The notes under the pieces: model-generated
What the model was told of the DNA's origin: nothing
Database searches by the model: none
What the model saw: only the letters and a program-made list of their open reading frames with translations
Assembly: GCF_002933465.1 (NCBI RefSeq)
Contig: NZ_PSZE01000002.1
Coordinates: 62,001 to 126,000, forward strand
DNA length: 64,000 nucleotides
Source of the DNA: Nocardia nova
Lineage (GTDB): Bacteria; Actinomycetota; Actinomycetes; Mycobacteriales; Mycobacteriaceae
Reading direction: 5' to 3'
Position numbers and translations under genes: made by a program
Shown here: positions 18,811 through 27,496 of the stretch, in pieces
Numbering within the stretch: position 1 is the stretch's first letter
Layout of the letters: each line of letters opens with the position of its first letter

Positions 18811-18842
18811 GGTCTGTACAGACCGCTGTGTCTTTGTTAGAA
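18811..18842 (+). promoter_or_regulatory. shared upstream element of the STAS genes, copy 1
   Basis: Contains the perfect 12-bp palindrome GTCTGTACAGAC, then GCT and GTCT-TGTTAG. A near-identical element (24 of 29 positions from CTGTACAG onward) sits before the second STAS gene at 24494. It lies 70 nt before the start codon and may be a promoter with an operator. Confidence 0.55.
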
Positions 18843-18911
18843 CTGTGACAGCGGGATTTGCCTCGAGAAGGCGGGGCACCGAACATGTCGATTTCGCCTG
18901 GGAGATCGCAC

Positions 18912-19349
18912 ATGAAGTCGAAAGCCACATTCCGAATCGATCATCACCGATCACTTCCCGTCCCGGGTCGCGCTGAGGCCCGCCTCAGTGCGGTGATGCG
19001 CACGCACGGATCGGCTGTCGTCCTGTCGGTGCGCGGTGAGGCGGATGCCTGGACCCTCGATGATTGGCGCCGCCTCGTTCACGAGGGAGCGGCGGTGGCC
19101 GCATCCCGCGACGGGCCGCTGGTCGTGGACACCGGCGGTATGGACTTCCTGGGGTGGCGCGCCCTGCGGGCATTGGCCGAGGAGGCCGCCGAGCGGCGCG
19201 GGCGTGGTGGCGCGATATGCCTGGTCAGTCGCTCGCCGACGATCGCGCGGATGGCGGCGGTGGATCCGCTGACAGCCGAATTGGCCATCCATGCCACTGT
19301 GGTCGCCGCCTTGAGCAGCCTGCCCGCCCCGCCCGCGGCCGCGAACTGA
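18912..19349 (+). CDS. STAS-domain protein, anti-anti-sigma factor-like
   Basis: Single STAS domain of 145 residues. VLSVRGEADAWTLDDWRRLV is the first strand and helix, and VVDTGGMDFLGWRALRALAE holds the segment where SpoIIAA-type proteins carry the phosphorylated Ser. Here that segment reads FLGWRAL rather than FLGSSGL, so the phosphorylation site is absent. ATG 18912 is preceded by GGGAG; another ATG at 18885 is possible. It is a close paralogue of the protein at 24609 and shares its upstream element. Probably binds an RsbW-like partner without phosphorylation control (inference). Confidence 0.8.
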   Translation: MKSKATFRIDHHRSLPVPGRAEARLSAVMRTHGSAVVLSVRGEADAWTLDDWRRLVHEGAAVAASRDGPLVVDTGGMDFLGWRALRALAEEAAERRGRGGAICLVSRSPTIARMAAVDPLTAELAIHATVVAALSSLPAPPAAAN

Positions 19350-19399
19350 GCCCAACACAATCGTTGTCGGACGCGCCAGATCGTCGTAGCGTCGCTGGG

Positions 19400-20794
19400 G
19401 TGAGTGTTCCTCAGCATCTGCCCGCCACCGCGGGCGAACTGCGCGCCGCCGGTTATCAGCCGCGCGGGGTGAAATCCGAAATCCGCGAGAATCTTCTCGC
19501 CGCACTGCGATCCGGGACCGATCCGTGGCCCGGCATCGTCGGCTTCGACCGCACCGTCGTTCCGCAACTGGAGCGGGCGCTGCTCGCCGGTCACGACGTG
19601 GTCCTGCTCGGCGAGCGCGGCCAGGGTAAGACCCGGCTGCTGCGCACCCTGGTGGGGTTGCTCGACGAATGGACGCCGGTGATCGACGGCGCCGAACTCG
19701 GCGAACATCCGCTGGCGCCGATCAGCCCGGCGGGCCGGCGACTCGCGGCCGAACTGGGCGACGACCTGCCGGTGGCGTGGCGTCACCGCAGCGAACGCTA
19801 TGCCGAGAAGCTCGCCACCCCCGACACCTCGGTCGGCGACCTGATCGGCGATGTCGACCCGGTGAAGGTGGCCGAGGGCCGCAGCCTGGGCGATCCTGAA
19901 ACCATCCACTTCGGACTGGTCCCGCGCGCCCACCGCGGCATAGTCGCCATCAACGAATTGCCCGACCTCGCCGAACGGATCCAGGTCGCGCTGCTGAACG
20001 TGATGGAGGAGCGCGACATCCAGGTGCGCGGTTACACGCTGCGGCTGCCGCTGGACGTGCTGCTGGTCGCCACCGCCAATCCGGAGGACTACACCAACCG
20101 CGGCCGCATCATCACTCCGCTCAAGGACCGGTTCGGCGCCGAGATCCGCACCCACTATCCGCTCGACGTGGAGGCCGAGACCGCGCTGGTGCGCCAGGAG
20201 GCCGAGCTGGTCGCCGAGGTCGGCGATCCGCTGCTCGAGGTTCTGGCCCGTTTCGTGCGCCAGCTGCGGGAATCGCCGGCCGTCGATCAGCGCTCCGGCG
20301 TCTCGGCGCGCTTCGCGGTGGCGGCGGCGGAAACCGTGGCGGCCGCCGCACTGCGCCGGACCGCGCTGACCGGTGAACATCCCGCCGTCGCCCGGCCGGT
20401 GGATCTGGAGTCGGTACCCGCGGTGCTGCGTGGCAAAGTGGAATTCGAATCCGGCGAGGAGGGCCGCGAAACCGAGCACCTCATCCATCTGCTGCGGCGC
20501 GCCTTCGCCGAGACGGCACGCCGGCGGCTGGCCGGGGTGGACCTGCGGCCGCTGGCCGAGGCGGTGAGTGCCGGCCATCCGGTCACCACCGGCGAACGGG
20601 TACCGGGCCAGGAGGTGCTCTCAGCGCTGCCTGAGCTGCCGGTGCTGGCCCGGGTGGCCGAGCGACTCGGCACCGAGTCGACCGATTCGCCGGCGCGTAT
20701 CGCCGCGGCCGTCGAATTCGCTTTGGAGTCACTGTATTTGAGTCGCCAGCTGGCCAAGGACTCCGACGACGGCACAGCGACCTACGGCTCATGA
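19400..20794 (+). CDS. MoxR/magnesium-chelatase-type AAA+ ATPase
   Basis: AAA+ ATPase of 464 residues, like M. tuberculosis Rv0958. The Walker A motif GERGQGKTRLL is near residues 75-85. RGIVAINELPDLAERIQVAL near 182 is the Walker B/sensor region, and VATANPEDYTNRGRI near 223 is sensor 1. It pairs with the VWA protein encoded next, with a 4-nt stop/start overlap (ATGA), so the two are translated together. MoxR-VWA pairs act as chaperone or metal-insertion systems; the client here is unknown. The GTG start at 19400 is chosen from homologous N-termini; its ribosome-binding site is weak. Confidence 0.85.
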   Translation: MSVPQHLPATAGELRAAGYQPRGVKSEIRENLLAALRSGTDPWPGIVGFDRTVVPQLERALLAGHDVVLLGERGQGKTRLLRTLVGLLDEWTPVIDGAELGEHPLAPISPAGRRLAAELGDDLPVAWRHRSERYAEKLATPDTSVGDLIGDVDPVKVAEGRSLGDPETIHFGLVPRAHRGIVAINELPDLAERIQVALLNVMEERDIQVRGYTLRLPLDVLLVATANPEDYTNRGRIITPLKDRFGAEIRTHYPLDVEAETALVRQEAELVAEVGDPLLEVLARFVRQLRESPAVDQRSGVSARFAVAAAETVAAAALRRTALTGEHPAVARPVDLESVPAVLRGKVEFESGEEGRETEHLIHLLRRAFAETARRRLAGVDLRPLAEAVSAGHPVTTGERVPGQEVLSALPELPVLARVAERLGTESTDSPARIAAAVEFALESLYLSRQLAKDSDDGTATYGS

Positions 20795-22743
20795 CGACCC
20801 CCGACCGCTACTCCTACGGCGCCTATCACGATGGTCCCGACCCACTGGCGCCGCCGGTCGATCTACGGGAGGCGCTGGACTCCATCGGCCGCGACGTGAT
20901 GGACGGCAGCTCCCCGCGCACCGCCCTGGAGGAGCTGCTGCGCCGCGGCACCGGCCGCACGGCCGGACTGGACGAGCTGACCCGGCGGTTGTGGCAGCGC
21001 CGTGCCCAGCTCACCCGGCGGCACCGCCTCGACGGCACCTTGCAGCAGGTGCGGGAACTGCTCGATCAGGCGTTGGAGGCCGAACGTACCGCGCTGTTCC
21101 CCGACCCGGGCGATGATGCCCGCTTCGCCGAGGCTCAACTCGACGCGCTCCCGTCGAGTACTGCCGCCGCGGTGACCGAACTCGCCGACTACCAATGGCG
21201 CTCGGAGACCGGGCGCGCCAACTACGAGCAGATACGGGAACTGCTCGGCCGCGAACTGCTCGACTCCCGCTTCCAGGGGATGAAGCAGGCGCTCGAGAAC
21301 GCCACGCCCGAGGATGTCGAGCGCGTGCGGCAGATGATGTCGGATCTGAACCAGCTGCTCGCGGCGCACGCCCGCGGTGAGAACACCGAGCGGCAGTTCG
21401 CGGAGTTCATGGCCGAACACGGCGAGTTCTTTCCCGAAAACCCCCGCAACACAGAGGAATTGATCGACACGCTGGCCGCGCGTGCGGCCGCCGCGCAGCG
21501 GATGATGAATTCGCTCTCGCCGCAGCAGCAGGCGGAGTTGAGCGAACTGATCGGCCAGGCCTTCGGTGATCCGCGTATCGCTGAACAGGTTTCGGCGCTG
21601 GATGCCGCGCTGCGCGCGCTGCGCCCCGGCGAGGACTGGGATTCGGGACAGCGGTTCCGGGGCCAGGACCCGCTCGGTCTCGGCGAGGGCGCACAGGCGA
21701 TGCAGGATCTGGCCGAAATGGACGCACTGGCCGAACAACTCGGCCAGTCCTATCCCGGCGCCCGGCTCGAGGACATCGACCTCGACGCCCTCGCCCGACA
21801 GCTCGGTGCCGACGCCGCCGTCGACGCCGCGCGGCTGGCCGAGCTGGAACGCGAACTGCGCCGCCAGGGCCTGTTCGAACGCGCGCCCGACGGGTCGCTT
21901 CGCTTGACGCCCAAGGCGTTACGACGCCTCGGCGAGGTGGCGTTGCGCGATGTGATCGGGCGGTTGCGCGCTCAGCGTGGACAGCGGGAGACGGTGACGG
22001 CCGGTGCGGCCGGCGAACCGACGGGCGCGACGCGGCCGTGGCGCTTCGGCGACACCGAACCCTGGGATGTGTCGAAGACCGTGCGCAACGCGGTTCTTCG
22101 GTCGGCGTCGACGGGTAGCCGCCGGGTGTCGCTGTCGGTCTCGGATGTCGAGATCACCGAAACCGATCAGCGGTCCCGCGCGGCCGTGGCCCTGTGCGTC
22201 GACACGTCGTGGTCGATGGTGCAGGACGGACGCTGGCTGCCGATGAAGCGGACCGCCCTGGCTTTGCATCAGCTGATCAGTACCCGATTCCGTTCCGACG
22301 CACTGGAAGTGGTGACCTTCGGCCGCCATGCCACCACCGTCGACATCGCGGAACTGACCGGTCTGGAAGCTGTCTGGGAACAGGGCACCAACCTGCACCA
22401 TGCCCTGTTGCTCGCCGCCCGCCACCTGCGCCGCCACCCCGACGCGGTGCCGGTGGTCCTGGTGATCACCGACGGTGAACCCACCGCCCACCTGGAACCC
22501 GACGGCAGCTCGTATTTCAACTGGCCGCCCGACTCCCGGACCCTCGCGGTCACCATGGCCCAGGTCGATGTCCTCGCGAAGCTCGGTGCGTCGGTCTCGG
22601 TGTTCATCCTCGGCGAAAACCCCAGGCTCGCCGCGTTCGTCGACCTGATGGCCCGCCGCAGCGGCGGCCGTGTCATCGCCCCGGATCTGGACGGCCTGGG
22701 TGCGGCGGTGGTGTCCGACTACCTGAGTGGGCGGCGCCGATAG
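20791..22743 (+). CDS. VWA-domain protein, partner of the MoxR ATPase
   Basis: Cytoplasmic protein of 650 residues, like Rv0959. Residues 1-450 are charged and helical, with repeats of acidic, Gln-rich helices. The C-terminal von Willebrand A domain starts near 465 with VALCVDTSWSM, an intact DxSxS metal-ion-dependent adhesion site, followed by VLVITDGEPTAHL. No signal peptide or membrane segment is seen. It overlaps the upstream ATPase gene by 4 nt, so the pair forms an operon. Confidence 0.87.
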   Translation: MTTPDRYSYGAYHDGPDPLAPPVDLREALDSIGRDVMDGSSPRTALEELLRRGTGRTAGLDELTRRLWQRRAQLTRRHRLDGTLQQVRELLDQALEAERTALFPDPGDDARFAEAQLDALPSSTAAAVTELADYQWRSETGRANYEQIRELLGRELLDSRFQGMKQALENATPEDVERVRQMMSDLNQLLAAHARGENTERQFAEFMAEHGEFFPENPRNTEELIDTLAARAAAAQRMMNSLSPQQQAELSELIGQAFGDPRIAEQVSALDAALRALRPGEDWDSGQRFRGQDPLGLGEGAQAMQDLAEMDALAEQLGQSYPGARLEDIDLDALARQLGADAAVDAARLAELERELRRQGLFERAPDGSLRLTPKALRRLGEVALRDVIGRLRAQRGQRETVTAGAAGEPTGATRPWRFGDTEPWDVSKTVRNAVLRSASTGSRRVSLSVSDVEITETDQRSRAAVALCVDTSWSMVQDGRWLPMKRTALALHQLISTRFRSDALEVVTFGRHATTVDIAELTGLEAVWEQGTNLHHALLLAARHLRRHPDAVPVVLVITDGEPTAHLEPDGSSYFNWPPDSRTLAVTMAQVDVLAKLGASVSVFILGENPRLAAFVDLMARRSGGRVIAPDLDGLGAAVVSDYLSGRRR

Positions 22744-22756
22744 CGTCGGTGTCGGC

Positions 22757-23011
22757 GTGCTGCTGCCGCGTGTGCTCGTTCAGCTGAACCGGGATCCGCT
22801 GCTCGCAGGCGATCTGTTTCCGGGTGAGGTGCTGGTCGCAGCCCTGCGAGTCGACCGGAAACAGCGGGAGCGGGATCGCGTCGCTCGTTCGGATACGGCG
22901 CGTCGTCGACAGGGTGCGAGACCTGGGCGGTCTGACTCAGCACCGCGCACGCGCTCACCCGCGACGGGTGAAGCGCCGCCCGGGGTCCCAGGCGTGAACT
23001 GGTCGGCGTAG
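22757..23011 (+). CDS. possible small ORF, unidentified
   Basis: A frame from GTG 22757 reads LLPRVLVQLNRDPLLAGDLF, then FPGEVLVAALRV, which looks protein-like. Its last 45 residues are low-complexity Arg/Pro/Ser. I do not recognise the family. It may be a truncated gene whose tail is noncoding. The stretch 23012-23171 holds no convincing gene. Confidence 0.25.
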   Translation: MLLPRVLVQLNRDPLLAGDLFPGEVLVAALRVDRKQRERDRVARSDTARRRQGARPGRSDSAPRTRSPATGEAPPGVPGVNWSA

Positions 23012-23171
23012 TGCGGTGGTCGCTGCCCCGGTGGGAGTACGCGGCGCGGAAGCCGTTCGGAGGAAGCCGGACGCTGTCATCCAGGAGACGTCATGCCCGT
23101 GTGGGCGGTGTTCGGCGGTGACGACGGTGCCTGCGCCCACCGCACGGCACGGGGGATCGAGAGGCGGTGCG

Positions 23172-23375
23172 GTGCGCTACGAATTCGTCGTCGACGGGGA
23201 GCTGGCCGGCGACATCTGCGCCGAGTTTCCCGAACTGGCCCGCAGTGGCGTTGCCGCGCCCGGCACCACCGCGCTGTTCGGCCCGCTCGAGGACTACACC
23301 GCGATGCGCAGCGTGCTGGCCCGCATCGACGCCTTGGGACTGACTTTGATCGAGATGCGCCGCCTGCCCGATTGA
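23172..23375 (+). CDS. small hypothetical protein (67 aa)
   Basis: A 67-residue soluble protein from GTG 23172, with GAGAGG upstream. It reads RYEFVVDGELAGDICAEFPE and ends LIEMRRLPD, with a strand-helix-strand pattern resembling small ACT-like or ferredoxin-like folds. Function unknown. Codon pattern and length look genuine. Convergent with the membrane-protein gene at 23415. Confidence 0.55.
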   Translation: MRYEFVVDGELAGDICAEFPELARSGVAAPGTTALFGPLEDYTAMRSVLARIDALGLTLIEMRRLPD

Positions 23376-23414
23376 GACAACAAGTGGGCGACGGCCTCCG
23401 GTCGAAGTCGGTGC

Positions 23415-24008
23415 TCAGGAGTGCCCGTGTCCCACCTGCGGGCTGATTCGCCGCCATTCGCGTTCCCATTCGCCGGCCCGGTGCCGATCCAGGGCGTAGC
23501 CGGTGCACCGGGCCAGCCCGTAGGCCAGCGCCCAGCATGCGAGCAGGGCGGCCGTGCCGGTGGCGATACCCTTGGCGACCGCGGCATCGTCGGCGACCGG
23601 GGGTGTGGTCGGATCACCCCGTGTGGTGAGCCACAACGGAATTCGGTCGCCGCGATGTGTTGTGCCGTCGACATCGACCATCGCCTGGCCCGGATGCCCG
23701 TCCCGGCTCCACTGCGCCTGGGCGCGGAGCTGGTCGGCGAACATGCCGCTGGGCGCCGGCATCCGGATCGGATCGCTCGTAACCTCCGCTGTCACAGCGG
23801 TTTTCGTGGCGTTGTCGGCGTGGATAGAGGCGAGTTCGACCCGATACTGGGCGGTGCCGGCGGCGACGGCCAGCAGGATCGCGGCGAGTGCGCCCAGCAG
23901 CAGGGCGAGGCGCAGCGCCTGCTCGAAGCGATCGTCGCGGCGCATCAACGGCGAGCGGGTCCAGGGCGCGAGTCGCCCGGCCCGCAGTACCGCGAAGGTA
24001 GTACGCAC
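23415..24008 (-). CDS. Rv1733c-like membrane protein
   Basis: About 197 residues with two transmembrane helices, one after MRRDDRFEQALRLALLLGAL near residue 35 and one near 150 (GIATGTAALLACWALAYGLA), and an extracytoplasmic domain between. The layout matches the Rv1733c family, whose M. tuberculosis member belongs to the dormancy (DosR) regulon. Function is unknown. GTG 24008 is favoured; GTG 24011 is equivalent. The GGGAGAG just upstream is the probable ribosome-binding site. Confidence 0.7.
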   Translation of the reverse strand: MRTTFAVLRAGRLAPWTRSPLMRRDDRFEQALRLALLLGALAAILLAVAAGTAQYRVELASIHADNATKTAVTAEVTSDPIRMPAPSGMFADQLRAQAQWSRDGHPGQAMVDVDGTTHRGDRIPLWLTTRGDPTTPPVADDAAVAKGIATGTAALLACWALAYGLARCTGYALDRHRAGEWEREWRRISPQVGHGHS

Positions 24009-24114
24009 CACTCTCACTCTCCCACCACGACCGGCAGAGGCACGGTCGGAGAGTAGCCGTTCGCGGGCCGGGCAAACGGCGTCCGGAGTGGATCTTCGCC
24101 ACGTCCGGCGACAG

Positions 24115-24139
24115 GTTTGACTCGAACCTGCGTGGCTAT
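24115..24139 (+). promoter_or_regulatory. SigF-like promoter of the CsbD gene
   Basis: GTTT (24115-24118), 15-nt spacer, GGCTAT (24134-24139), one mismatch from the SigF -10 consensus GGGTAT. It lies 58 nt before the CsbD start codon. CsbD genes are classic general-stress targets. Confidence 0.45.
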
Positions 24140-24197
24140 CGCATCGATGCGACCCGCAGTCGTTGCGGGTGGTCCGGCAACTCGGAAGGAGCACGGT

Positions 24198-24371
24198 ATG
24201 AGTGCCATCGATAAGGCCAAGAACAAGCTCGAGGACGCCGCCGGGCAGGCGAAGGAGAAACTGGGCGCCGCCACCGGCGATCCGGACAAGAAGAACGAGG
24301 GCAAGGCCGATCAGACCAAGTCGAACCTGAAGGACGCGGGTGAGAAGGTCAAGGACGCCTTCGATCACTGA
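24198..24371 (+). CDS. CsbD-family stress protein
   Basis: A 57-residue, highly charged protein, DKAKNKLEDAAGQAKEKLG at the start, typical of the CsbD family of general-stress proteins controlled by SigB/SigF-type factors. The biochemical role is unknown. GGAAGGA lies 7 nt before ATG 24198. A SigF-like promoter precedes it and a strong hairpin follows. Confidence 0.9.
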   Translation: MSAIDKAKNKLEDAAGQAKEKLGAATGDPDKKNEGKADQTKSNLKDAGEKVKDAFDH

Positions 24372-24393
24372 TCTCGTCCGGCACCGTCTTGTC

Positions 24394-24439
24394 ACGGGGC
24401 CCGTACCGACGCGGCGAATGCGCCTGGTACGGGCCCCGT
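24394..24439 (+). terminator. terminator after csbD
   Basis: Perfect 14-bp stem (24394-24407 with 24426-24439) and an 18-nt loop, 22 nt after the stop. Confidence 0.8.
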
Positions 24440-24493
24440 CTCCTACCCGCGGTGGTTGCCGCGCACCCGCTCGACCTGCGGTTTCGTCGTTTC

Positions 24494-24525
24494 GGCTGTA
24501 CAGACTGCTTCGTCTCTGTTAGGAA
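24494..24525 (+). promoter_or_regulatory. shared upstream element of the STAS genes, copy 2
   Basis: GCTGTACAGAC, then TGCTTCGTCTCTGTTAGG. It is the counterpart of 18811-18842 and lies 84 nt before the second STAS start. The CTGTACAG palindrome, the GTCT and TGTTAG blocks and their spacing are conserved between the two copies. Confidence 0.55.
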
Positions 24526-24608
24526 GGAAAGCGCGGGTCGGTCTTCATGTGGTAGGACGCCCGCAGCGGGCTTGTGCCCGTTGCCCTCGGCTCCGGTTGG
24601 AGACCTGA

Positions 24609-25058
24609 ATGAGCTCGAGCGCCGAATTACGTCCAGTAGTCCCCGCCGGTGAACCCGGCACCTCCCAGGTTGCCGAGGCGCGCCTCACCGCGGTCGTGCG
24701 TACTCGTGGCCCCGCCCTGGTGCTGTCGTTTCGCGGCGAGGCCGACAGCTACACCATGTCCGGATGGAGCGAACGCATTCGTTCTGCTGCCGAAAGCGGC
24801 GTGCCCATCGTGGTGATAGACACCAGTTGCCTGGGCTTCCTGTCCTGGCGCGCCCTGCTGGCGCTGGCGCGGGAGGCCGAGCATTACCGCGCCGCTGGGG
24901 TGCATCTCTGTCTGGTCACCCAGTCGCCGACGATCGTGCGGATTGCTGCGCTGGATCCACTGACCCGGCAGCTGCCGATCCATTCGACCGTCGTGAGCGC
25001 GGTCGGCCGCGCCACGTACGACGCGGCCGGGCCCGCGATCGCCGCCACCCCGGGGTGA
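24609..25058 (+). CDS. STAS-domain protein, paralogue of 18912
   Basis: Single STAS domain of 149 residues. Strand VLSFRGEADSYTMSGWSERI and core VVIDTSCLGFLSWRALLALA align with the paralogue at 18912. The position of the regulatory Ser-Ser/Thr is Trp-Arg here too, so it cannot be switched by the usual RsbW-type phosphorylation. The C-terminal SPTIVRIAALDPLTRQLPIH is shared almost word for word with the paralogue (SPTIARMAAVDPLTAELAIH). Likely anti-anti-sigma or signalling protein. It ends 4 nt from the convergent DUF5709-like gene. Confidence 0.82.
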   Translation: MSSSAELRPVVPAGEPGTSQVAEARLTAVVRTRGPALVLSFRGEADSYTMSGWSERIRSAAESGVPIVVIDTSCLGFLSWRALLALAREAEHYRAAGVHLCLVTQSPTIVRIAALDPLTRQLPIHSTVVSAVGRATYDAAGPAIAATPG

Positions 25059-25062
25059 GCCG

Positions 25063-25434
25063 CTACTCGTCGGGGAGCGGGAAGTAGGAGTCGTCGGTAT
25101 CGGATTCGCGCCGCACGATCTCCTCGACGGCCTCGGTGTCACTGGCGCCGCCGGGTGATCCGGTGCGGATCGAATCCAGGCCTTCGGTCGCACCGGCTTC
25201 CGGCAGCGTCGGCTCGGCGGGCGGCCTGGTCCCCACATCCGGCTCTTCTTCGGCCAGGCGTTGGGAGAGTGGGCGTTCCGTGCGCTGCTCGCGGGCCGTC
25301 ATGCCGTAGCTGTCCACGCCCGACCAGTCGTCGGGTGGTTCCACGATCTCGTCGCCGTCGTCGTTGCCCACATCGTCGGAATCCAGTCCTTCGATCGAGG
25401 TGAGCAGGTCTTCGTCGGATTCGTTTCCAGCCAT
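25063..25434 (-). CDS. acidic hypothetical protein, DUF5709-like
   Basis: A 123-residue, strongly acidic and probably disordered protein. The phrase EPPDDWSGVDSYGMTAREQR is typical of DUF5709 proteins of Nocardia and Rhodococcus. No enzyme motif or membrane segment. A weak SigF-like promoter (GTTT-N15-GGGCAC, 25444-25468 on the minus strand) lies just upstream, which would fit the stress genes around it. Function unknown. Confidence 0.65.
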   Translation of the reverse strand: MAGNESDEDLLTSIEGLDSDDVGNDDGDEIVEPPDDWSGVDSYGMTAREQRTERPLSQRLAEEEPDVGTRPPAEPTLPEAGATEGLDSIRTGSPGGASDTEAVEEIVRRESDTDDSYFPLPDE

Positions 25435-25559
25435 GTGCTTCGCGTGCCCGCAATCGCCCGCCGCAAACCGTCGGCGCCGCGCCCGTTCGTTTGGGCCTCC
25501 GGGCGGCGGGTAGGCCGACGGTGGCCGTATCCAGCACAGATGCAGATCGAGGTGACACG

Positions 25560-26750
25560 ATGAAAGCAGTGACGTGGCAGGGCCACCGCAAGGTTTCGGT
25601 GGATGAGGTGCCCGACCCGCGGATCGAGGAACCGACCGATGCCATCATCGCCGTGACCTCCTCGGGTGTGTGCGGGTCCGATTTGCACCTCTACGAGGTA
25701 CTCGGCCCGTACATGAGTGCCGGTGATGTGCTCGGCCACGAGCCGATCGGGGTGGTGGTCGACGTGGGCTCGCAGGTGCGGTCGCTGTCGGTGGGTGATC
25801 GGGTGGTGGTGCCGTTCCAGATCGCGTGCGGGCACTGTGTCATGTGCGATACCGGTTTGCCGACGCAGTGTGAGACCACGCAGGTGCGCGAATACGGCAG
25901 TGGCGCGGCCTTGTTCGGGTATTCCAAGCTCTACGGACAGGTGCCGGGCGCTCAGGCACAGTACCTGCGGGTTCCACATGCCGATTTCACCCACATCCCG
26001 ATTCCGGCCGGTCCCGACGACAGCCGCTTCCTGTATCTGTCGGATGTCCTGCCGACGGCCTGGCAGGCGGTGGAGTACGCCGGCGTGCCCGACGGCGGCT
26101 CGGTGGTAGTGCTGGGGCTGGGCCCGATCGGGGATATGGCGTGCCGGATCGCCGCCCATCGCGGCTACCGGGTGATCGGTGTGGACCGGGTGCCGGAACG
26201 ATTGCGGCGGGTGGCCGATCGCGGTATCGAGGTGGTCGACCTGGAACAGATCGACGCCTCGACCGGGGATGTGATCCGCGACCGCACCGACGGGCGGGGC
26301 TCCGACAGTGTGATCGACGCGGTGGGTATGGAGGCGCACGGATCGCCGGTCGCGGAGTTGGCGCAGCGTTCGGCCGGCTATCTGCCGGCGATGGTGTCGC
26401 AGAAGCTGATGGATACCGTCGGTGTGGATCGGCTCGCGGCATTGAACAGCGCGATCGATATCGTGCGGCGCGGTGGCACGATATCACTGTCCGGGGTCTA
26501 CGGAGGTATGGCGGACCCGTTGCCGATGCGCATCCTGTTCGACAAGCAGATTCAGCTGCGGATGGGCCAGGCCAACGTCAAGCGGTGGGCCGGTGACATC
26601 CTTCCCCTTCTGCGGGACGGCGATCCGCTCGGTGTGGAAACCTTTGCCACCCACCGGCTTCCGCTGTCGGAGGCGCCGCGGGTGTATCACGACTTCCAGC
26701 GCAAGGCCGACGGCATGGTGAAGGTGGTCCTCGACCCGGCGGCCGCGTGA
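25560..26750 (+). CDS. zinc-dependent alcohol dehydrogenase (formaldehyde/threonine dehydrogenase-like)
   Basis: Medium-chain dehydrogenase of 396 residues. GVCGSDLHLYE near residues 37-47 and GHEPIG near 59 give catalytic zinc ligands; CGHCVMC and a further Cys near 90-105 form the structural zinc site. VVLGLGPIGDMACRIA near 180 is the NAD-binding motif. The long insert and overall layout match the glutathione-independent formaldehyde dehydrogenase-like branch. The true substrate is unknown. ATG 25560 is preceded by GAGGTG. It sits among stress genes and may detoxify aldehydes. Confidence 0.88.
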   Translation: MKAVTWQGHRKVSVDEVPDPRIEEPTDAIIAVTSSGVCGSDLHLYEVLGPYMSAGDVLGHEPIGVVVDVGSQVRSLSVGDRVVVPFQIACGHCVMCDTGLPTQCETTQVREYGSGAALFGYSKLYGQVPGAQAQYLRVPHADFTHIPIPAGPDDSRFLYLSDVLPTAWQAVEYAGVPDGGSVVVLGLGPIGDMACRIAAHRGYRVIGVDRVPERLRRVADRGIEVVDLEQIDASTGDVIRDRTDGRGSDSVIDAVGMEAHGSPVAELAQRSAGYLPAMVSQKLMDTVGVDRLAALNSAIDIVRRGGTISLSGVYGGMADPLPMRILFDKQIQLRMGQANVKRWAGDILPLLRDGDPLGVETFATHRLPLSEAPRVYHDFQRKADGMVKVVLDPAAA

Positions 26751-26943
26751 TCGTGTGGGCGGCCCTCGGCCGGTATGTCCGAATCGCCCGGTGCCGCAAG
26801 ATATTTCCGCGCACGACCAGTACTTTCGCAATCGGTCGGGATGCCAGGTGCATAGACCCGGGAGGCTCGGGTAGTGCCTCCGATGTGGCCGGGCAGTACG
26901 CCGGTCGCGATCGAAGAAGTCCCCACTGCGAAGGAGGTCCGCA

Positions 26944-27144
26944 ATGGCCGACCAGAACAATCCCGGACAGTTCGGCAACCGCAGCGACACCGAGGAGCAG
27001 GCTCGTCGCGGCGGACAGGCCAGCTCGGGTAGCTTCGGCCAGCGCAATGCCGCCGATCCGCACGAAGCCGGGCGCAAGGGTGCCCAGGCGCAGCCGACCG
27101 CGGCCAAACAGGCCGGCGGTCAGCACAGCCACGGCGGTCGCTGA
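26944..27144 (+). CDS. KGG/Con-10-type general stress protein
   Basis: A 66-residue hydrophilic protein with repeated Gly motifs (EEQARRGGQASSG, HEAGRKGAQAQ) as in GsiB/Con-10 stress-induced proteins, thought to act as hydrophilins. GAAGGAGG lies 6 nt before ATG 26944. A perfect hairpin follows at 27171. Its place among CsbD and SigK suggests stress induction; I could not find a clear SigF promoter. Confidence 0.85.
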   Translation: MADQNNPGQFGNRSDTEEQARRGGQASSGSFGQRNAADPHEAGRKGAQAQPTAAKQAGGQHSHGGR

Positions 27145-27170
27145 CCCGAATCGCCACGATGGACTGGACA

Positions 27171-27201
27171 GCGTAGGCCGGATCATCGATCCGGCCTACG
27201 C
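27171..27201 (+). terminator. terminator after the KGG gene
   Basis: Perfect 14-bp stem (27171-27184 with 27188-27201) and 3-nt loop, 26 nt after the stop. Confidence 0.85.
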
Positions 27202-27291
27202 GGCTGTCGGGCTCACCGCGATGTCTTCGGTCGCCGCCGCTGCTCCGATCGCGGAATGCCGACGTTCTCGAGATTGTTCCATTTTTGTGGT

Positions 27292-27320
27292 TAACATCTG
27301 GCACTCGGCCTTCGATGTTA
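27292..27320. promoter_or_regulatory. inverted repeat upstream of sigK
   Basis: TAACATC and GATGTTA flank 15 nt in AT-rich sequence, about 180 nt before the SigK start. A second promoter-like element, GTTC-N14-GGGTAT, lies near 27356-27379. Either could drive sigK. The gap 27202-27496 has no gene. Confidence 0.3.
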
Positions 27321-27496
27321 GATATGTCGTTGAATGTGACGGCACCGATCGGCCGGTTCCAGCGGCTCGGATCGGGTATCACGGGTTCGGCCGCGGGCAT
27401 CGGCGCTCGGTGGCACAAGGATCGAACAGGCGATTCGGCAACGACGCCGACTCTCACCGCAGGTAACGACTATCCGGCGAAACGAAACGGTGTGCG

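Noticed and set aside
19079..20578. A 499-codon minus-strand frame
   Set aside because: Antisense to the STAS and MoxR genes; no domain is recognisable.
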